Part shown: positions 1-9,757 of the stretch, piece by piece
How the letters are laid out: the number at the start of each line of letters is the position of its first letter
Numbering within the stretch: the first letter of the stretch is position 1
Source: Chara braunii
Lineage: Eukaryota > Streptophyta > Charophyceae > Charales > Characeae
DNA: 26,810 nt
NCBI GenBank assembly: GCA_003427395.1
Contig: BFEA01000473.1
Span: 324,001-350,810, forward strand
Direction: 5' to 3'
Translations under genes and position numbers: made by a program
Notes under the pieces: model-generated
The model's database searches: none
Told to the model about the DNA's origin: nothing
Seen by the model: only the letters and a program-made list of their open reading frames with translations

Positions 1-23
1 CAATAACATGTTTGAAGCTTCGC

Positions 24-95
24 AAAAAAAAAAAAAAAAAAAGTGTACATCCTGTCAGTGCTCACACGTAACACACACACACACACACACACACA
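24..95. repeat. Poly-A run and (AC)n microsatellite
   Basis: A run of 19 A (24-42) is followed after a short unique spacer by an AC dinucleotide array (about 70-95). Open frames across it are low-complexity and not credible genes. Confidence 0.9.
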
Positions 96-1570
96 GGTCT
101 ATTCGTCATGTTAAAAAAAGAAGAAAAAAGGTCTGCTTTGCTACTGAGCACTCTACATGTACGTGGACTTCTCTGGACCAAATGCATCTGGACCGATGGA
201 ACACTTTAGATGTATCTGGACCATTACCAGATTCTGTTAAATTTTCTGTTTTTTTCTTTTTTTCCCTTCGTTCCTCTCCACTCTGTCGCGGGTTTCGTTA
301 CACCCCTTGCCCCTTCCATTCCCGTTTTTTCCCTTTCCCCACTACAGTCCCACTCGTCCCAACTCTTCGTCTCTCTCTCCAAAAACTCGAATCCCCCTCC
401 CAAGTCCGTCCACATTCACTCAGCTACCTGCACTACGCTACCTGCAGACCCTCACATAACAAATCTACGCACTTCACTACCAAAACCCTCTCTCCCCTCT
501 CCCTTTTTTAGCCCGACCCATTCTCTCAGCTTCCCGCTGTCGGCACGAATACCCTTACAAGGGTATCCGCCCTGGTTTTTCCAAGTGACAAAAAAAAGTT
601 TTGTTTAAAATTTGAGTACACCGTGCGAGTTGCGGTTGTGTTTTGTTCACACTGACTGAATTGTTGACTAGAAGCTAAGAGTGTGTAAGCGCACAGTTTT
701 AAGCTGCGCGTGATGATTCTTATTTTTTATGCTATCAAGTCCTCGTTTCCACCGGCAAAATTTTGGCTTTGATTAAAACTAGGAAAGGTTTTCTTTTATT
801 GAAGTGACCGTTGTGCACCTGCATTCATACGGTGTGTGTCATCGGAAGTGGTGTTGCCTTGGGTAGTAATTGGGGCGTGCGAGAGAAAATAGAATGTGAG
901 CGGTGGCCTCCACATGGTAGATGCGGGAGGTTGACAGCCGTGGACGGGACCAGGCCATATGAGCGGCGGGCACCATAGGTCGGCAATCGTGAGTTTGGTC
1001 CGTAGGCAACGGAGTGGCCTTGAGGTATTTTGGTAGGGCCGTGAGCCGTGCGTCAACAGTTTATATTTAATTTTGCAGAAGTCTGTCTCAACCTTGGGCA
1101 CTAGCACTATTGGTAACGGCATTGGACTTTCAAAGCGGAGGTATAGGGATCGAGGGCAGCGACTGGCGGAAACGGAGCATTGGAGCGGTTGAAGATGCCG
1201 AAGGGTTGAGGGCCCAGCGGGGCTATCCCCCTTGGTTTTGTTTCCAGCCCATTCGTAGGCCCGGTCGACATAATTGAAAGGGGCGCCGACGGTCTCCCTC
1301 CCCCAAAGCATCGATTCCCGATGCATATGTTTTTAATTTTGCTTTTATTTTTATTTTTCTGTAATTATTTTAGTTGCCGGTCCTGTTTCTGGGACGCGGC
1401 ACCAACGTCGGTACCAAGGTTGTTTGCAGGGTACCGCTCAGTGTGGGGTGAAGGGGCCAGCGGTTGCAATCTCCACGAAGTGGCCGTCACAACAACTGAG
1501 AACCTTGACCACACACCCCTTTTGGCAAGCCAGTTTGGGTTCCTGCGTGTTCAGGATGCTAGCGAAATTC
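96..1570. other. Anonymous non-coding sequence
   Basis: No gene is supported. The left part (240-520) is pyrimidine-rich. The longest frame, 796-1326 on the minus strand (176 codons), has no recognisable domain and no homopolymer-free conserved motif, and I treat it as chance. The only structural detail is a short perfect inverted repeat at 549-566, listed separately. Confidence 0.5.
549..566. repeat. Short inverted repeat with CCCTTACAAGGG core
   Basis: The arms ATACCC and GGGTAT flank TTACAA. A related core (CCCTTACAAGG) recurs at 5980-5990 inside a GAGCAA/TTGCTC hairpin at the right end of the hairpin array, so this may be a solitary relative of that family. Confidence 0.5.
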
Positions 1571-1586
1571 TTCTATCCTGCCCGTT

Positions 1587-1807
1587 TAGAAACACGGACC
1601 GGGGAGTTCAACGTGCATACGAGCCAGTGGGTGACTCAACCCACGAGATGGAAGAAATCTAAGTGGCGGGAACCTTCTGTGAGTGCACCGTCCGTCACCC
1701 ACGAATCTGCAGGGAGAGGTTTGAGTGTGAACATGCCCATTGGGGCTCGAAAGATGGTGAATAGTGCCTGGTACAGTGGGATGGGCGAACCAGGGAGGAG
1801 GCCGTAG
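1587..1807 (+). rRNA. 26S/28S LSU rRNA fragment (pseudogene), 5' piece
   Basis: The sequence follows eukaryotic cytosolic LSU rRNA in order: GAAACACGGACC at 1590-1600, the TGGCGGGA stretch near 1662, GAGTGTGAACATGCCC near 1723-1738, and GAAAGATGGTGAATAGTGCC at 1749-1768, then GGAGGCCGTAGC before 1808. Many substitutions are present, including in positions that are nearly invariant in functional LSU rRNA (for example AACTATGCC has become AATAGTGCC), so this is a decayed copy. The match stops abruptly near 1808, where LSU sequence of the opposite orientation begins. The left boundary is uncertain (1570-1590). Identification is from remembered conserved rRNA motifs. Confidence 0.85.
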
Positions 1808-2151
1808 CAGAACGGAACGCCCAGCTGTTCGCAGGGAACCCTCCTCCACTTCGGTCTTCAAAGTTCTCATTTGAATATTTGCTGCAACGGGGCCCGCCTC
1901 ACTTAGGCTCACGCTGCAGGTTTTGCAACAAGCCCGTGCCCTCCTATCCGTCGAGGAGTTGGGGATCGTCACGACAGTCGAGCATAGGCCGCGCATTTCA
2001 GCTCCATCCGCTGCCAGGCTGATGGATTCGCGAGATGAGTTGCTACATACTCCTTAGCGGATTTCGACTTCCATGACCACCAATCTGCTGTCTATATCAA
2101 TCAACATGGCTAGCATGCAGTTGGCACCGATCGGGGACTCCGACTAAGGAA
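1808..2151 (-). rRNA. LSU rRNA fragment, inverted (pseudogene)
   Basis: Read on the minus strand this is a later part of the same LSU molecule. It contains GGTGCCAACTGC near 2130, GACAGCAG then GGTGGTCATGGAAGTCGAAA and TCCGCTAAGGAGT (about 2095-2050), and at the far end AGCAAATATTCAAATGAGAA and CTTTGAAGACCGAAG (about 1885-1845). In a normal LSU gene this block lies a few hundred bases downstream of the flanking plus-strand pieces and in the same orientation. Here it is inserted between them in reverse. A 7-bp direct repeat GGAACGC lies at both edges (1814-1820 and 2148-2154). It is diverged and not expected to be functional. Confidence 0.85.
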
Positions 2152-2221
2152 CGCAGTGGTATTGATGGCAAATTGTTCGTCGAACTTGGGTATAGGGCGA
2201 AAGACTAATCGAACCGTCTGA
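2152..2221 (+). rRNA. LSU rRNA fragment (pseudogene), continuation
   Basis: Resumes the plus-strand LSU sequence exactly where the 1587-1807 piece left off: CAGTGGTATTGATGGCAAAT, then TTGTTCGTCGAACTTGGGTA and GGCGAAAGACTAATCGAACC, ending in GTCT. The highly conserved GGCGAAAGACTAATCGAACC block makes the identity secure. After 2221 the sequence leaves LSU entirely; the expected AGTAGCTGGTTCCC does not follow. Confidence 0.87.
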
Positions 2222-3449
2222 GTGGAGTCACCACGTGGACTATGGGACCACGCGGTATCGGAGTGGACCTCGACAGCGACGAAGAAGGTCGGAGGCGGAG
2301 GGGAAGAGGACGACGCAGATGATGAAGATGATGGAGAGTCGAATTAGAAGGCGCCAGGTACGTTCAGGGTAGGGAAGGGGAAAGTTGCGGGCTGCAGAAT
2401 GCAAAACTTCTGCATTTCTCTATGGATTTGGACAAGAAAAGGGGATGGCGGGGGTGAAAATGGTGGAATGGACCTGGGCACGAATCCGCGCCTAGTACTG
2501 TCGAAGAAAAAGGCGGAGGGCGATGGCGAAGGTAAGTGAGAGTTGGGCAGAGCACAAACGACGTTGTTGTTCCGATTTAACGGCGATTTTTAACGGAATC
2601 GGCCAATGTGAAAGTCGTTTTGGGGATTTTTGCCCGAGGCGAGTCGTATGGTAAGTTTAGTTTTGGTGTTAGATGAGTAGAATGGGAGTTAGAGAGAGAA
2701 GGTGTGCGCGGAGATATCGGGGAGGGAAGAAGGGGAGAGATGAAAAATATATATCTCGACCGTTTGCGAATGAAATCGGCCAAAAAAAGGTACGATTCGG
2801 GGGTTTCTAGTTGCTGCGAGTCACGTGGCGATGTTAATTTTTCATTAGGATGATTAGTTCGATCGAAATCATTGGTAGGAGCTACGCAGGGTGGAAAAGG
2901 AGATGTCAAAATAACAATTAATCTTCCCATTTTTTGACGGAAGATTCATTCTCGTTAAAAACAGGCGTGATAGAAAAACTAGGTGCGTGGGTGTACGCAA
3001 GCAGCAGAGGAAGTGGGAGGTGAGAGAACTTACTTGGCGGGAGGAAGGGCGGCCAACAACAGCGAATATCTTCATGTTCTAGTAGAAGATTCATTCGATC
3101 GTTCTCGTTGCCACAACCTTCGTCAAGCCTGGTTGGGACCTCCCTCCTTGCGATCGCGATCGGCTTCTTGCTTAACTTGTAAGCTAGCCTCGTCTTAAGC
3201 GGACCAAGTCCGGATGTTGGTCAGGTACACTCAGGAATGGAGTGTGGTACGTTTAGAGGAGAGCAAGGGGGAAAAGAAGTGTCGAGAGGTGGTCAAGAGG
3301 AGGAGGAAAGGAACCAAACGATGTGGGAAGTCGAGAGCAAGGTCGGGAAATCGAAGTTAACGGGGACATACGTACCTGATCATGTTACGAAGGAAGATTC
3401 AACCTTCCCACTAGCCTGCGCGTCAGCACTGACGGCAAGCGCTCAAATC

Positions 3450-3453
<4 letters not shown>
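2222..3453. other. Anonymous purine-rich sequence with weak internal duplication
   Basis: No gene is supported. A diverged direct repeat is visible: the segment around 2585-2665 (ATCGGCCAA...) resembles 2770-2830, and GGAAGATTCATTCTCG near 2939 resembles 3085-3110. Minus-strand frames here repeat a LAD-x-[VI]-[KR] pattern only because of this DNA duplication. Confidence 0.4.
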
Positions 3454-3536
<83 letters not shown>

Positions 3537-3578
3537 GTACTGCAAAAAAAAAAAACAATAATAATAATAATAATAAAT
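3454..3578. repeat. (GA)40 microsatellite, A12 run and (AAT)n
   Basis: A pure GA/AG array covers 3454-3533, then TACGTACTGC, an A12 run and an AAT-type trinucleotide array to about 3578. The following CTTACCTGGTC (3593-3603) also follows the A-rich microsatellite at 9167-9177. Confidence 0.95.
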
Positions 3579-3876
3579 GAGCAAAGTCGATGCTTACCTG
3601 GTCAAAAACAGTAATGTTGGTGTTTGGATGGAAAAGTAATCATTACTGTGGTGCTACAGTCAGCTCAAATGCAGCTGCTATTGGCTCCATGTACTGCGAT
3701 CATGGCCAGTGGATATTGCGCATATGGAACAGAAGAGGCCTGTCTGACGGGTGCATTAACTAACAACTATATCCCGTTGTGAAGGTTCTGAGTGAGAATA
3801 GGCCTATTGAGTTTCGAATGAGGGTGAATTATGCATGGGTCGGGTGAAGCATGAGGCGATAGCAGTGGAGATTTGC

Positions 3877-4094
3877 AGCGGTACTAGTGTGCTATTTGCT
3901 GAGTACCGCTATGATATTGCGGTACTAGTGGTCTGACGCTTCAGTGCCGCCTTTGCAGTGTTTTCGGTGACTGTTGCGACCCATGGCTACTACAGTTTTC
4001 CCTCGGTAGCCTGCTGAGCACTGTTGAACCTTACTACTTATGCATGGCCTCGGTAGCCTGCTGAGCACTGTTGAACCTTACTACTTATGCATGG
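3877..4094. repeat. Small inverted repeat and an exact 47-bp tandem duplication
   Basis: AGCGGTACT (3877-3885) and AGTACCGCT (3902-3910) form a perfect 9-bp inverted repeat, and GCGGTACTAGTG occurs twice (3878 and 3919). From 4001 to 4094 a 47-bp unit starting CCTCGGTAGCC and ending ATGCATGG is present twice in tandem with no difference, so this duplication is recent. Confidence 0.9.
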
Positions 4095-5120
4095 TGGCGG
4101 TTGCTGCTGGTTTCGACCATCGGGCTCTCGCTGTGACACTGCAGGTTGGAATTCTGCATTCCATAGGCCAGTGATTTAGTAACATCTCGACGACCCTGCC
4201 CTTTTCCCCTTCCGGCAGCACTGCGCTGCCACAACGATCTCGCCTTACATTGTTGGACCTTGATGTGTACGGCATTGTGCCTCGCTTGGGCATGTTGCGC
4301 ACACGATAGTTTGTTGAGTTTGTTGCATTTTGCCGACGCTTCGAATAGAGCCCGGGGGTGTGTTTTATTCGAATGCACCTCTTTTAGGCTGCGTAGTGGC
4401 GGACTGACCAAAGAAAAACGGTGTTACTTCTTGAGGAGGTGGCCAGACCTTGTAAAGAAGGTTATTATTGCGAAGTGGAGGTTTGTCAGAGTGCGGTTAC
4501 TATGCGTTTTGACTGCAATTCGGTCGTCCTTGCTGCATTTCAACAATCATTGAGGGGCCCTCAGGCGCATCTAGATTTCAAGGCCCTCTCCTGCGAGTTG
4601 AGTCTGTCCCCCTCCTGTATCTCGAGCGTTTGAAACCCCTCCTCTTGTCCTTCTTACTCTGAGTCTAGTCTGAGGATACAAGAGGAAGGCGACAGGCGGG
4701 ATTGCAACCCGTAGGACCGCATCAAGACTCTGTGGGGAGTCCGCCCACCGATTGCGGGAGCTCTGTCGGAGCCCAGGCGGGGTTCTGGAGACAGGAAACA
4801 CTCAGGTATAAATTTGTTTAACATGTGTGATCCCATCCCCTAAACTATACTACCTTTTGCTATTGTGTGTCTGCAAGTATGACTGAGAAAGCTAACTACT
4901 TTTGTTTGGTTCGAGCTCAGCATATGATCTGAAAGGCTAAATTAACAAGTATGTATGAGAATTCAGATTACTTAAGTGAATTCAAACAGAATGAATTGGG
5001 GGAAGGCGGGAGGAAGGTGTTTTGCTTGTGTTTGACCGGGTCAATCGAAGGCCGAATCCCTCCAATTCGAGTGGGTTCAGTGCTATGTTTTATTTTTGTC
5101 TGCTGGGCTGAATGTATGAC
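4095..5120. other. Anonymous sequence, no gene seen
   Basis: Frames on both strands are short (up to about 108 codons), overlap each other and show no recognisable domain. A CCTCTTGT/ACAAGAGG inverted repeat lies near 4640-4685. Nothing else can be supported. Confidence 0.4.
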
Positions 5121-5126
5121 CTTTGA

Positions 5127-6000
5127 GGACTGGGCCTATCCTAAGTTGGACGGTCCAGTCACTTGTTTCTTTTTGGGGTTTCTGAACAGGAGGACGGGTG
5201 CCCTAAGTTGGGAAGGCTCAAATTCCTGATGTTTCTTTTGGGTGGTCGAAATTAGGACTGGGGACATTCTAAGTTGCGTAGACCCAGTTCTGTGTGAGTT
5301 TTCTTCTGAGGGGGACAACGACATGAGACTAGGAGTACCCCTAAGTTGGGGCGGCCTAGCCATAAGCTATGAACCTAAAAGGGTAATCCAAAGTATAAAA
5401 AGTGATATATATATTAGACGCATCTGACAGGCTAGCACCCTAAGTTGGGAGGTCCAGTCAATAAGTCGGGTATGACAAAAAGAGAAGGAAAGCGAATGAA
5501 GAATACAAAATGAGGGTAACTTGGACAGGCTGAACGTGCCCCTAAGTTGGGGCGGTTCAGTCCTATGCCCGTGATAACATAAAAAGACAGACAACTAGTA
5601 TAAAAGTTCTTTATTTTCCCTTTTAAACAGAAGGCAGGGTTCGATATCTTACTAAGTTGGGTAGGTCTGACCATCTGCCTAAGAAGAAAGAAAGTTATGA
5701 AGTTTGTGCCGAGTATTTATGGTTGTTTGAACTGTTGTTACAGAGGCTAAGCGTTCCCCTAAGTTAGGGCGACTTAGTCATACGTCGTTTGCAACTTGTT
5801 TAGGCAGATCAGGCATACCCTTAAGTCAGGGTCGTCTGGTCGTGTTGCCTTACGTTATTTAAACTGTTTAGGCTAACTAGGCTTACCCCTAAGTTGGGGC
5901 GACCTACCGATATGCCCTCTGTCATTGATGTTATGTAGGTTGGACATACCCTTAAGTTAAGGCGGTGTCGGAGCAAGCACCCTTACAAGGATATTTGCTC
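5127..6000 (+). repeat. Array of 11 hairpin units with TAAGTT loop
   Basis: A core CCC(C/T)TAAGTTGGG recurs with TAAGTT at 5142, 5204, 5270, 5342, 5441, 5543, 5653, 5760, (TAAGTC) 5822, 5890 and 5953, spaced 62-72 or 99-110 bp. In most units the flanks pair into an outer stem whose sequence differs between units: GACTGGGCC/GGTCCAGTC (unit 1), AGGACTGGG/CCCAGTTCT (3), CTAGG/CCTAG (4), CTGAAC/GTTCAG (6), AGGCAG/CTGCCT plus GGT/ACC (7), CTAAG/CTTAG (8), GATCAG/CTGGTC plus AGGCA/TGCCT (9), TAGG/CCTA (10). The inner stem also varies while pairing: CCCC/GGGG, CCCT/AGGG, CCTT/AAGG. A related hairpin (GAGCAA/TTGCTC) closes the array at 5971-6000. Unit 2 has only the inner stem. Whether the array is transcribed is unknown; strand is given as plus because most G-T pairs fall on that strand. 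Confidence 0.8.
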
Positions 6001-7040
6001 ATGATTTTGCATTCGATACAGTATCGACGCTGGTTGCCATACAAAGGACGGTCTGGAGTAAAAAGTGAGAATTTTTTTTGGCTTGGCGCCGTGAAGCAAA
6101 CTTCTCGACCATTGATACCGGGGTTGCTAGGTGACCATACGCAGTGATACGATGTGTACAAAAACAGGTAAGAGTTAGTAAAAGTAAAAGTCTTCGGCCG
6201 CAAGGGCCGCAGGGTTGGAAGAGAACAAAGTCGCACGGGATGTGGCGACCATGATCTAAATTAGTCAAAGGCTCAGGCGGTAAGGCAAAAATGAATTAGA
6301 ATGAGTCCAGGAGCGTCGGACCGGCCCGTATAGGAAAATCGGCAGGTCGCGCCGCCTTAAAATATAAAGACGACTGAAAAAAATAACCCCAGACGTACGG
6401 TCGGGGCAGCAAAAAGAAACACACTGCCTACCATAATAGGTAACGACAACCAATACCTCTGCCTTTACTCGTATGACATGAGAAGGGTAGAGGTTCCAGC
6501 TCTGCCTCCCATATGTAGAGCAAAAGTTGCCTCTCAAGTGGTGGCTTCGTGTTCACTCGACCACCCAAGCAACCATTGCTTTCGTCCCTTTCGGAAGGAA
6601 ACATCATTGCAGACTCTAATACCGCTCGCACAAGCCTTGGACTCAGTCTACTTGAACTGATATCCACCTACCTAACGGTGTCGGGCCTCTAAAAATGCCA
6701 ACTTTCATCTTCTTCTGCTCGGCCTCGAGTACTGGGCACATCTATCTCTACATGGTGTGGTACCGGCCTACCTACCGCTAGAGTGTTTTCCCCGCCCCAA
6801 TCCTCAATGTCACGGTCATGGGTTAAGTACCGGCTCTTCGGGCCTTCCGGTGAATCAAGTGCTCTTGCAGGTCACACACACACACTCAAGCTGACAAGCA
6901 CTGAACATGTACACAAACCGGCAAGCGTGCACACACAGACTTGGAAACCGGCTCTGGCCACTTGGTGGGCTGAGCCCCAACACTCTACATAGATCTGGGC
7001 TGCTCCACTTTACCCGAAGTGTGAGCTAGTTCAGCCGGTT
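6001..7040. other. Anonymous sequence, no gene seen
   Basis: Short frames only, none with a recognisable domain. A 13-bp palindrome CGATACAGTATCG lies at 6014-6026 and a small CA tract at about 6875-6885. Confidence 0.4.
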
Positions 7041-7049
7041 TCGGGGCAG

Positions 7050-7235
7050 ATTGTCAAACAGGAGTTATAGGGATCGAATCTGCCGGCCTGTGAGCTAGCC
7101 TTTTTGCTGTAAGGGGGTCGCGCTTTATCCCCGACCTCAGGCGGTGGGGACTTGAACCCACAACCTCAGTGTTAGGAGTAGTTATAGGTAGTTGGCCTGC
7201 CCAACAGATTGCACGACGGACTAGTTAGGTAGTTA
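7050..7235 (-). repeat. Possible tRNA-derived (SINE-like) fragments
   Basis: On the minus strand GTGGGTTCAAGTCCCCAC (7161-7144) resembles a tRNA T-arm and contains a good RNA polymerase III B-box (GGTTCAAGTCC, 7158-7148). Sequence just upstream on that strand is loosely tRNA-like but lacks a pairing acceptor stem. A second block nearby has TAGCTCACAGG, close to an A-box (about 7097-7087), followed by GATTCGATCC, close to a B-box (7080-7071). No complete cloverleaf can be folded by eye, so these are at best tRNA pseudogenes or heads of short interspersed elements. A chance match is possible. Confidence 0.3.
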
Positions 7236-7635
7236 GATTTCCTTTTTTGTCTTATTCAAATTTCTTTACTTTTATTTTTTTTTCCTTTACGATTTTTCTA
7301 GATTCTTTTTGTTTCTTGGTTTATTTCCTTTCCTCTGTTCTCGTATGAAAACTTGTTGAAATTAGTCGTTAGAACCGGGGCAGATTCATTCCCTTGGACT
7401 TCCCGACATCCTGCTTTGTATCCGACCTTCGACGACGACGGGGAGGACTATCGCGTTGGAGTACAGCAAGGGAGGAGCGCCAGGACAGAGAAAACGAGTA
7501 CGGGCAGAGAGCGAGACAGCTCAGAGGAAAAAGGATGGCCGTGTGGTAGAAGAAGGCGCGCGGGGAGGAAGCACAAGCATGCAGGGACGGGAGCAGCGGA
7601 GACAACGCGCAGCGGAAGTAGCGAGGTAGCAGCGC
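7236..7635. other. Anonymous sequence, T-rich then mixed
   Basis: A T-rich stretch (7230-7340) runs into mixed sequence. No gene is supported; long minus-strand frames in 7369-7839 come from the neighbouring polypyrimidine composition. Confidence 0.35.
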
Positions 7636-8044
7636 GAAAAAAAGGAATAGACGAAGAAGGAGAAGAAGAAGAAGAAGGAGGCAGAGGAGGAGGAAGGAGA
7701 TGGAGAATGGGAGCGGGAAGGTAGCAAGGGAGAGAACGGCGAAGGGGATGAGGGAGAAGGTGAGGAGCAAGCGACTAAGGTGACGACTGCGGTGGGGGAG
7801 ACAATGACTACGGGGAGAACCATCGTGTTTGGAGTACAACAGGGGAAAGAGCGCCGAAAGGGAGATGGAAAGCGGGCGCGAGTGGCAGTAGAGCGTGCGG
7901 GACTACGCGCGCCAGTGATCGAAGAGACGGACGTGCGATGAGGGGAGGAGAAGTAGAAGGAGAAGTAGTAGAAGAAGAAGAGGAAGAAGAAGAGGAAGAA
8001 GAAGAAGGAGAAGAAGGAGAAGAGAAAGAAAGAAGAGGAGGGGC
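7636..8044. repeat. Purine-rich tracts with (GAA)n
   Basis: The plus strand is nearly all G and A in 7640-7735 and again in 7925-8044, mostly as GAA/GGA trinucleotide repeats. Such mirror-like polypurine tracts can form triplex DNA. Leu/Ser-rich minus-strand frames here are a composition effect. Confidence 0.85.
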
Positions 8045-8060
8045 CGACTTACCTATCGTC

Positions 8061-8932
8061 TGCCCAACTCGTTGAAATGCGCGTTTATGCAGGTGTCATA
8101 CCCCACGTGCTGGTGGTCTCGGCCCGGCATCCGCTGCTTACCTCGTGCGAGGGTGGAGAATGTGAGATACACATGTCGGCGACGTCGTAAGGGCACGTTT
8201 GCTATCCGCCCGACTTGCTGGAATGCGCGCTTATGCCGATTGTGTCCTTCGTGTTGTGGTCTCGAAATGCGGCACATTGTGATGGGTCGTGTTGCACTGC
8301 GGGGAGGAGCACCAAGTCCTGTCGCTGACGACGACAACACCAGGAGGGGTAGAAAGCAGGTAAGCCCCCTATCTTGTAGCGAATCTCATGGTATTTCCAA
8401 CGATAGGATGGGCAAAATGAATAAATCTACGGCTAGAACATGGAAATATACACTACTGCACGGGTGTGTGTGTGTGCTCCTACCCCGCAGCTGGCCTAAC
8501 GCTACTTCCATCCATAGCATGGGCAAAATGAATGAATCTACGGCTAAAACATGTAAATAGATGCTGCTTTTCTTGTGTATATGTGTCTGTGTGTGAGTAT
8601 GTGTATGTGTGTGTGCGTGTGTGTGTGTGTGAATCACAACAGCCTCATGCTACTTTCATCGATAGGATGAACAAAAACGAATGCACCTACGGCTAGAACA
8701 TTAAAATATACATCGACATACTTGTTCATACAATTACATGTGTATGTGTGCGGGATCGCGTGATGACTTGACATTCCTTCAAGCAATAGGATGGAGAATA
8801 TCGAATGCCATCTTCTGTTAGAGCGTTGGTGGAATGCGCTGCCGCACGTGATTGTCTCGTCGTGTGGGTGTGAATGTGCGTGTGTGTGTATGAGAGAGAG
8901 AGGGAGAGTTGCAGCCTGGAGCTTCCCTTAGC
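8061..8932. repeat. Degenerate repeat region with embedded TG microsatellites
   Basis: Two motifs recur. Motif A (GCCCGACTTGCTGGAATGCG type) occurs at 8061 and 8207. Motif B (AGGATGGGCAAAATGAA type, usually followed by a CTACGGCTAGAACAT-like stretch) has copies anchored at 8405, 8515, 8663 and 8788, spaced 110-148 bp, each followed by a TG-rich tract (8463-8476, 8575-8632, about 8740-8750, 8868-8890). Units have diverged strongly. Motifs A and B occur together again at 9758-9965. No gene is supported. Confidence 0.65.
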
Positions 8933-9017
8933 AGACAACTTCTAAATCAAATCTTTATTTGGCGGCTTGGGATTTTTCCTCTTACGGGAGGGAAGTCGAC
9001 TATGCATTGCGCCTGTT

Positions 9018-9037
9018 CACACACACACACACACACA

Positions 9038-9076
<39 letters not shown>

Positions 9077-9156
9077 GGAGCGAGAGAGAGAAAAAAAAAA
9101 AAAAAAANCACACACACACACAGAGGGAGCGAGAGAGAGAAAAAAAAAAAAAAAAA
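9018..9156. repeat. (CA)n, GAGA and A17 tracts, duplicated around an N
   Basis: A CA array (9018-9073) leads into GAGGGAGCGAGAGAGAG and 17 A. After the N at 9108 the same 48 bases are repeated exactly (9060-9107 equals 9109-9156). The second copy is probably an assembly artefact. CTTACCTGGTC follows at 9167-9177. Confidence 0.9.
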
Positions 9157-9266
9157 GATAGACAGACTTACCTGGTCGCTGAAGACAGCCGACCCCGTTT
9201 GCAGCACGTCCTCATATTGACTGTACCAAACCGTAAAGATAGTCTGTATATGTTCATTATCATGAC

Positions 9267-9267
<1 letters not shown>

Positions 9268-9313
<46 letters not shown>
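9268..9313. repeat. (TTA)n microsatellite
   Basis: About 15 uninterrupted TTA trinucleotides. Confidence 0.95.
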
Positions 9314-9757
9314 CATTACTATTAACGGCTTTATCTTAGCTGCAAGGGAGATACTATTCGAGAACAGGATGGGCAAAGAAGAGCGCGAGTGCAGAAAACA
9401 GCAGCAAGGCGGAGTAAAGGGGAGGAGGAGAAGAACATTGAGAGAGGAGGAATCCACCACCAAGAGGGGAGGAAGAATCACATAGGAAGAAGGAAGGGGA
9501 GCGCAGGACGGATGCAGGCTGGCAAGTGAAGCAGGAGGCGTGCAAGGAGAAAAAGAAGAAGAAGAAGAAGGGTGAGGAGGAGATACCTCCCTTACAGTCG
9601 ATGGTGGCGACGTTCTGGGCGTGGGTTCTCAGAGTTTGTACTTTAGCTACGAGGGGCTATTTGCACACACTTTGAGTGGTTTCCCATTTGTCAGGGTGGA
9701 GGCTTGCAGGGGGCATGATGCGACCGCCGATGAAGACGTGAGGTTGGACCAGCCATC
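9314..9757. other. Anonymous sequence, purine-rich in part
   Basis: 9360-9600 is GA-rich on the plus strand with a (GAA)n tract near 9550-9570. No gene is supported. Confidence 0.4.

Noticed and set aside
796-1326. 176-codon minus-strand frame
   Set aside because: No recognisable domain, atypical composition and no supporting context; likely chance.
1321-1996. Frames of 113-136 codons on both strands
   Set aside because: They overlap the rearranged LSU rRNA pseudogene, which explains the sequence better.
5750-5775. CCCTAA/TTAGGG as interstitial telomere repeat
   Set aside because: Only single copies inside hairpin arms, not tandem telomeric units.
7369-7839. 156-codon Leu/Ser-rich minus-strand frame that could pass for a membrane protein
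   Set aside because: It is the complement of a polypurine tract; hydrophobic runs come from composition.
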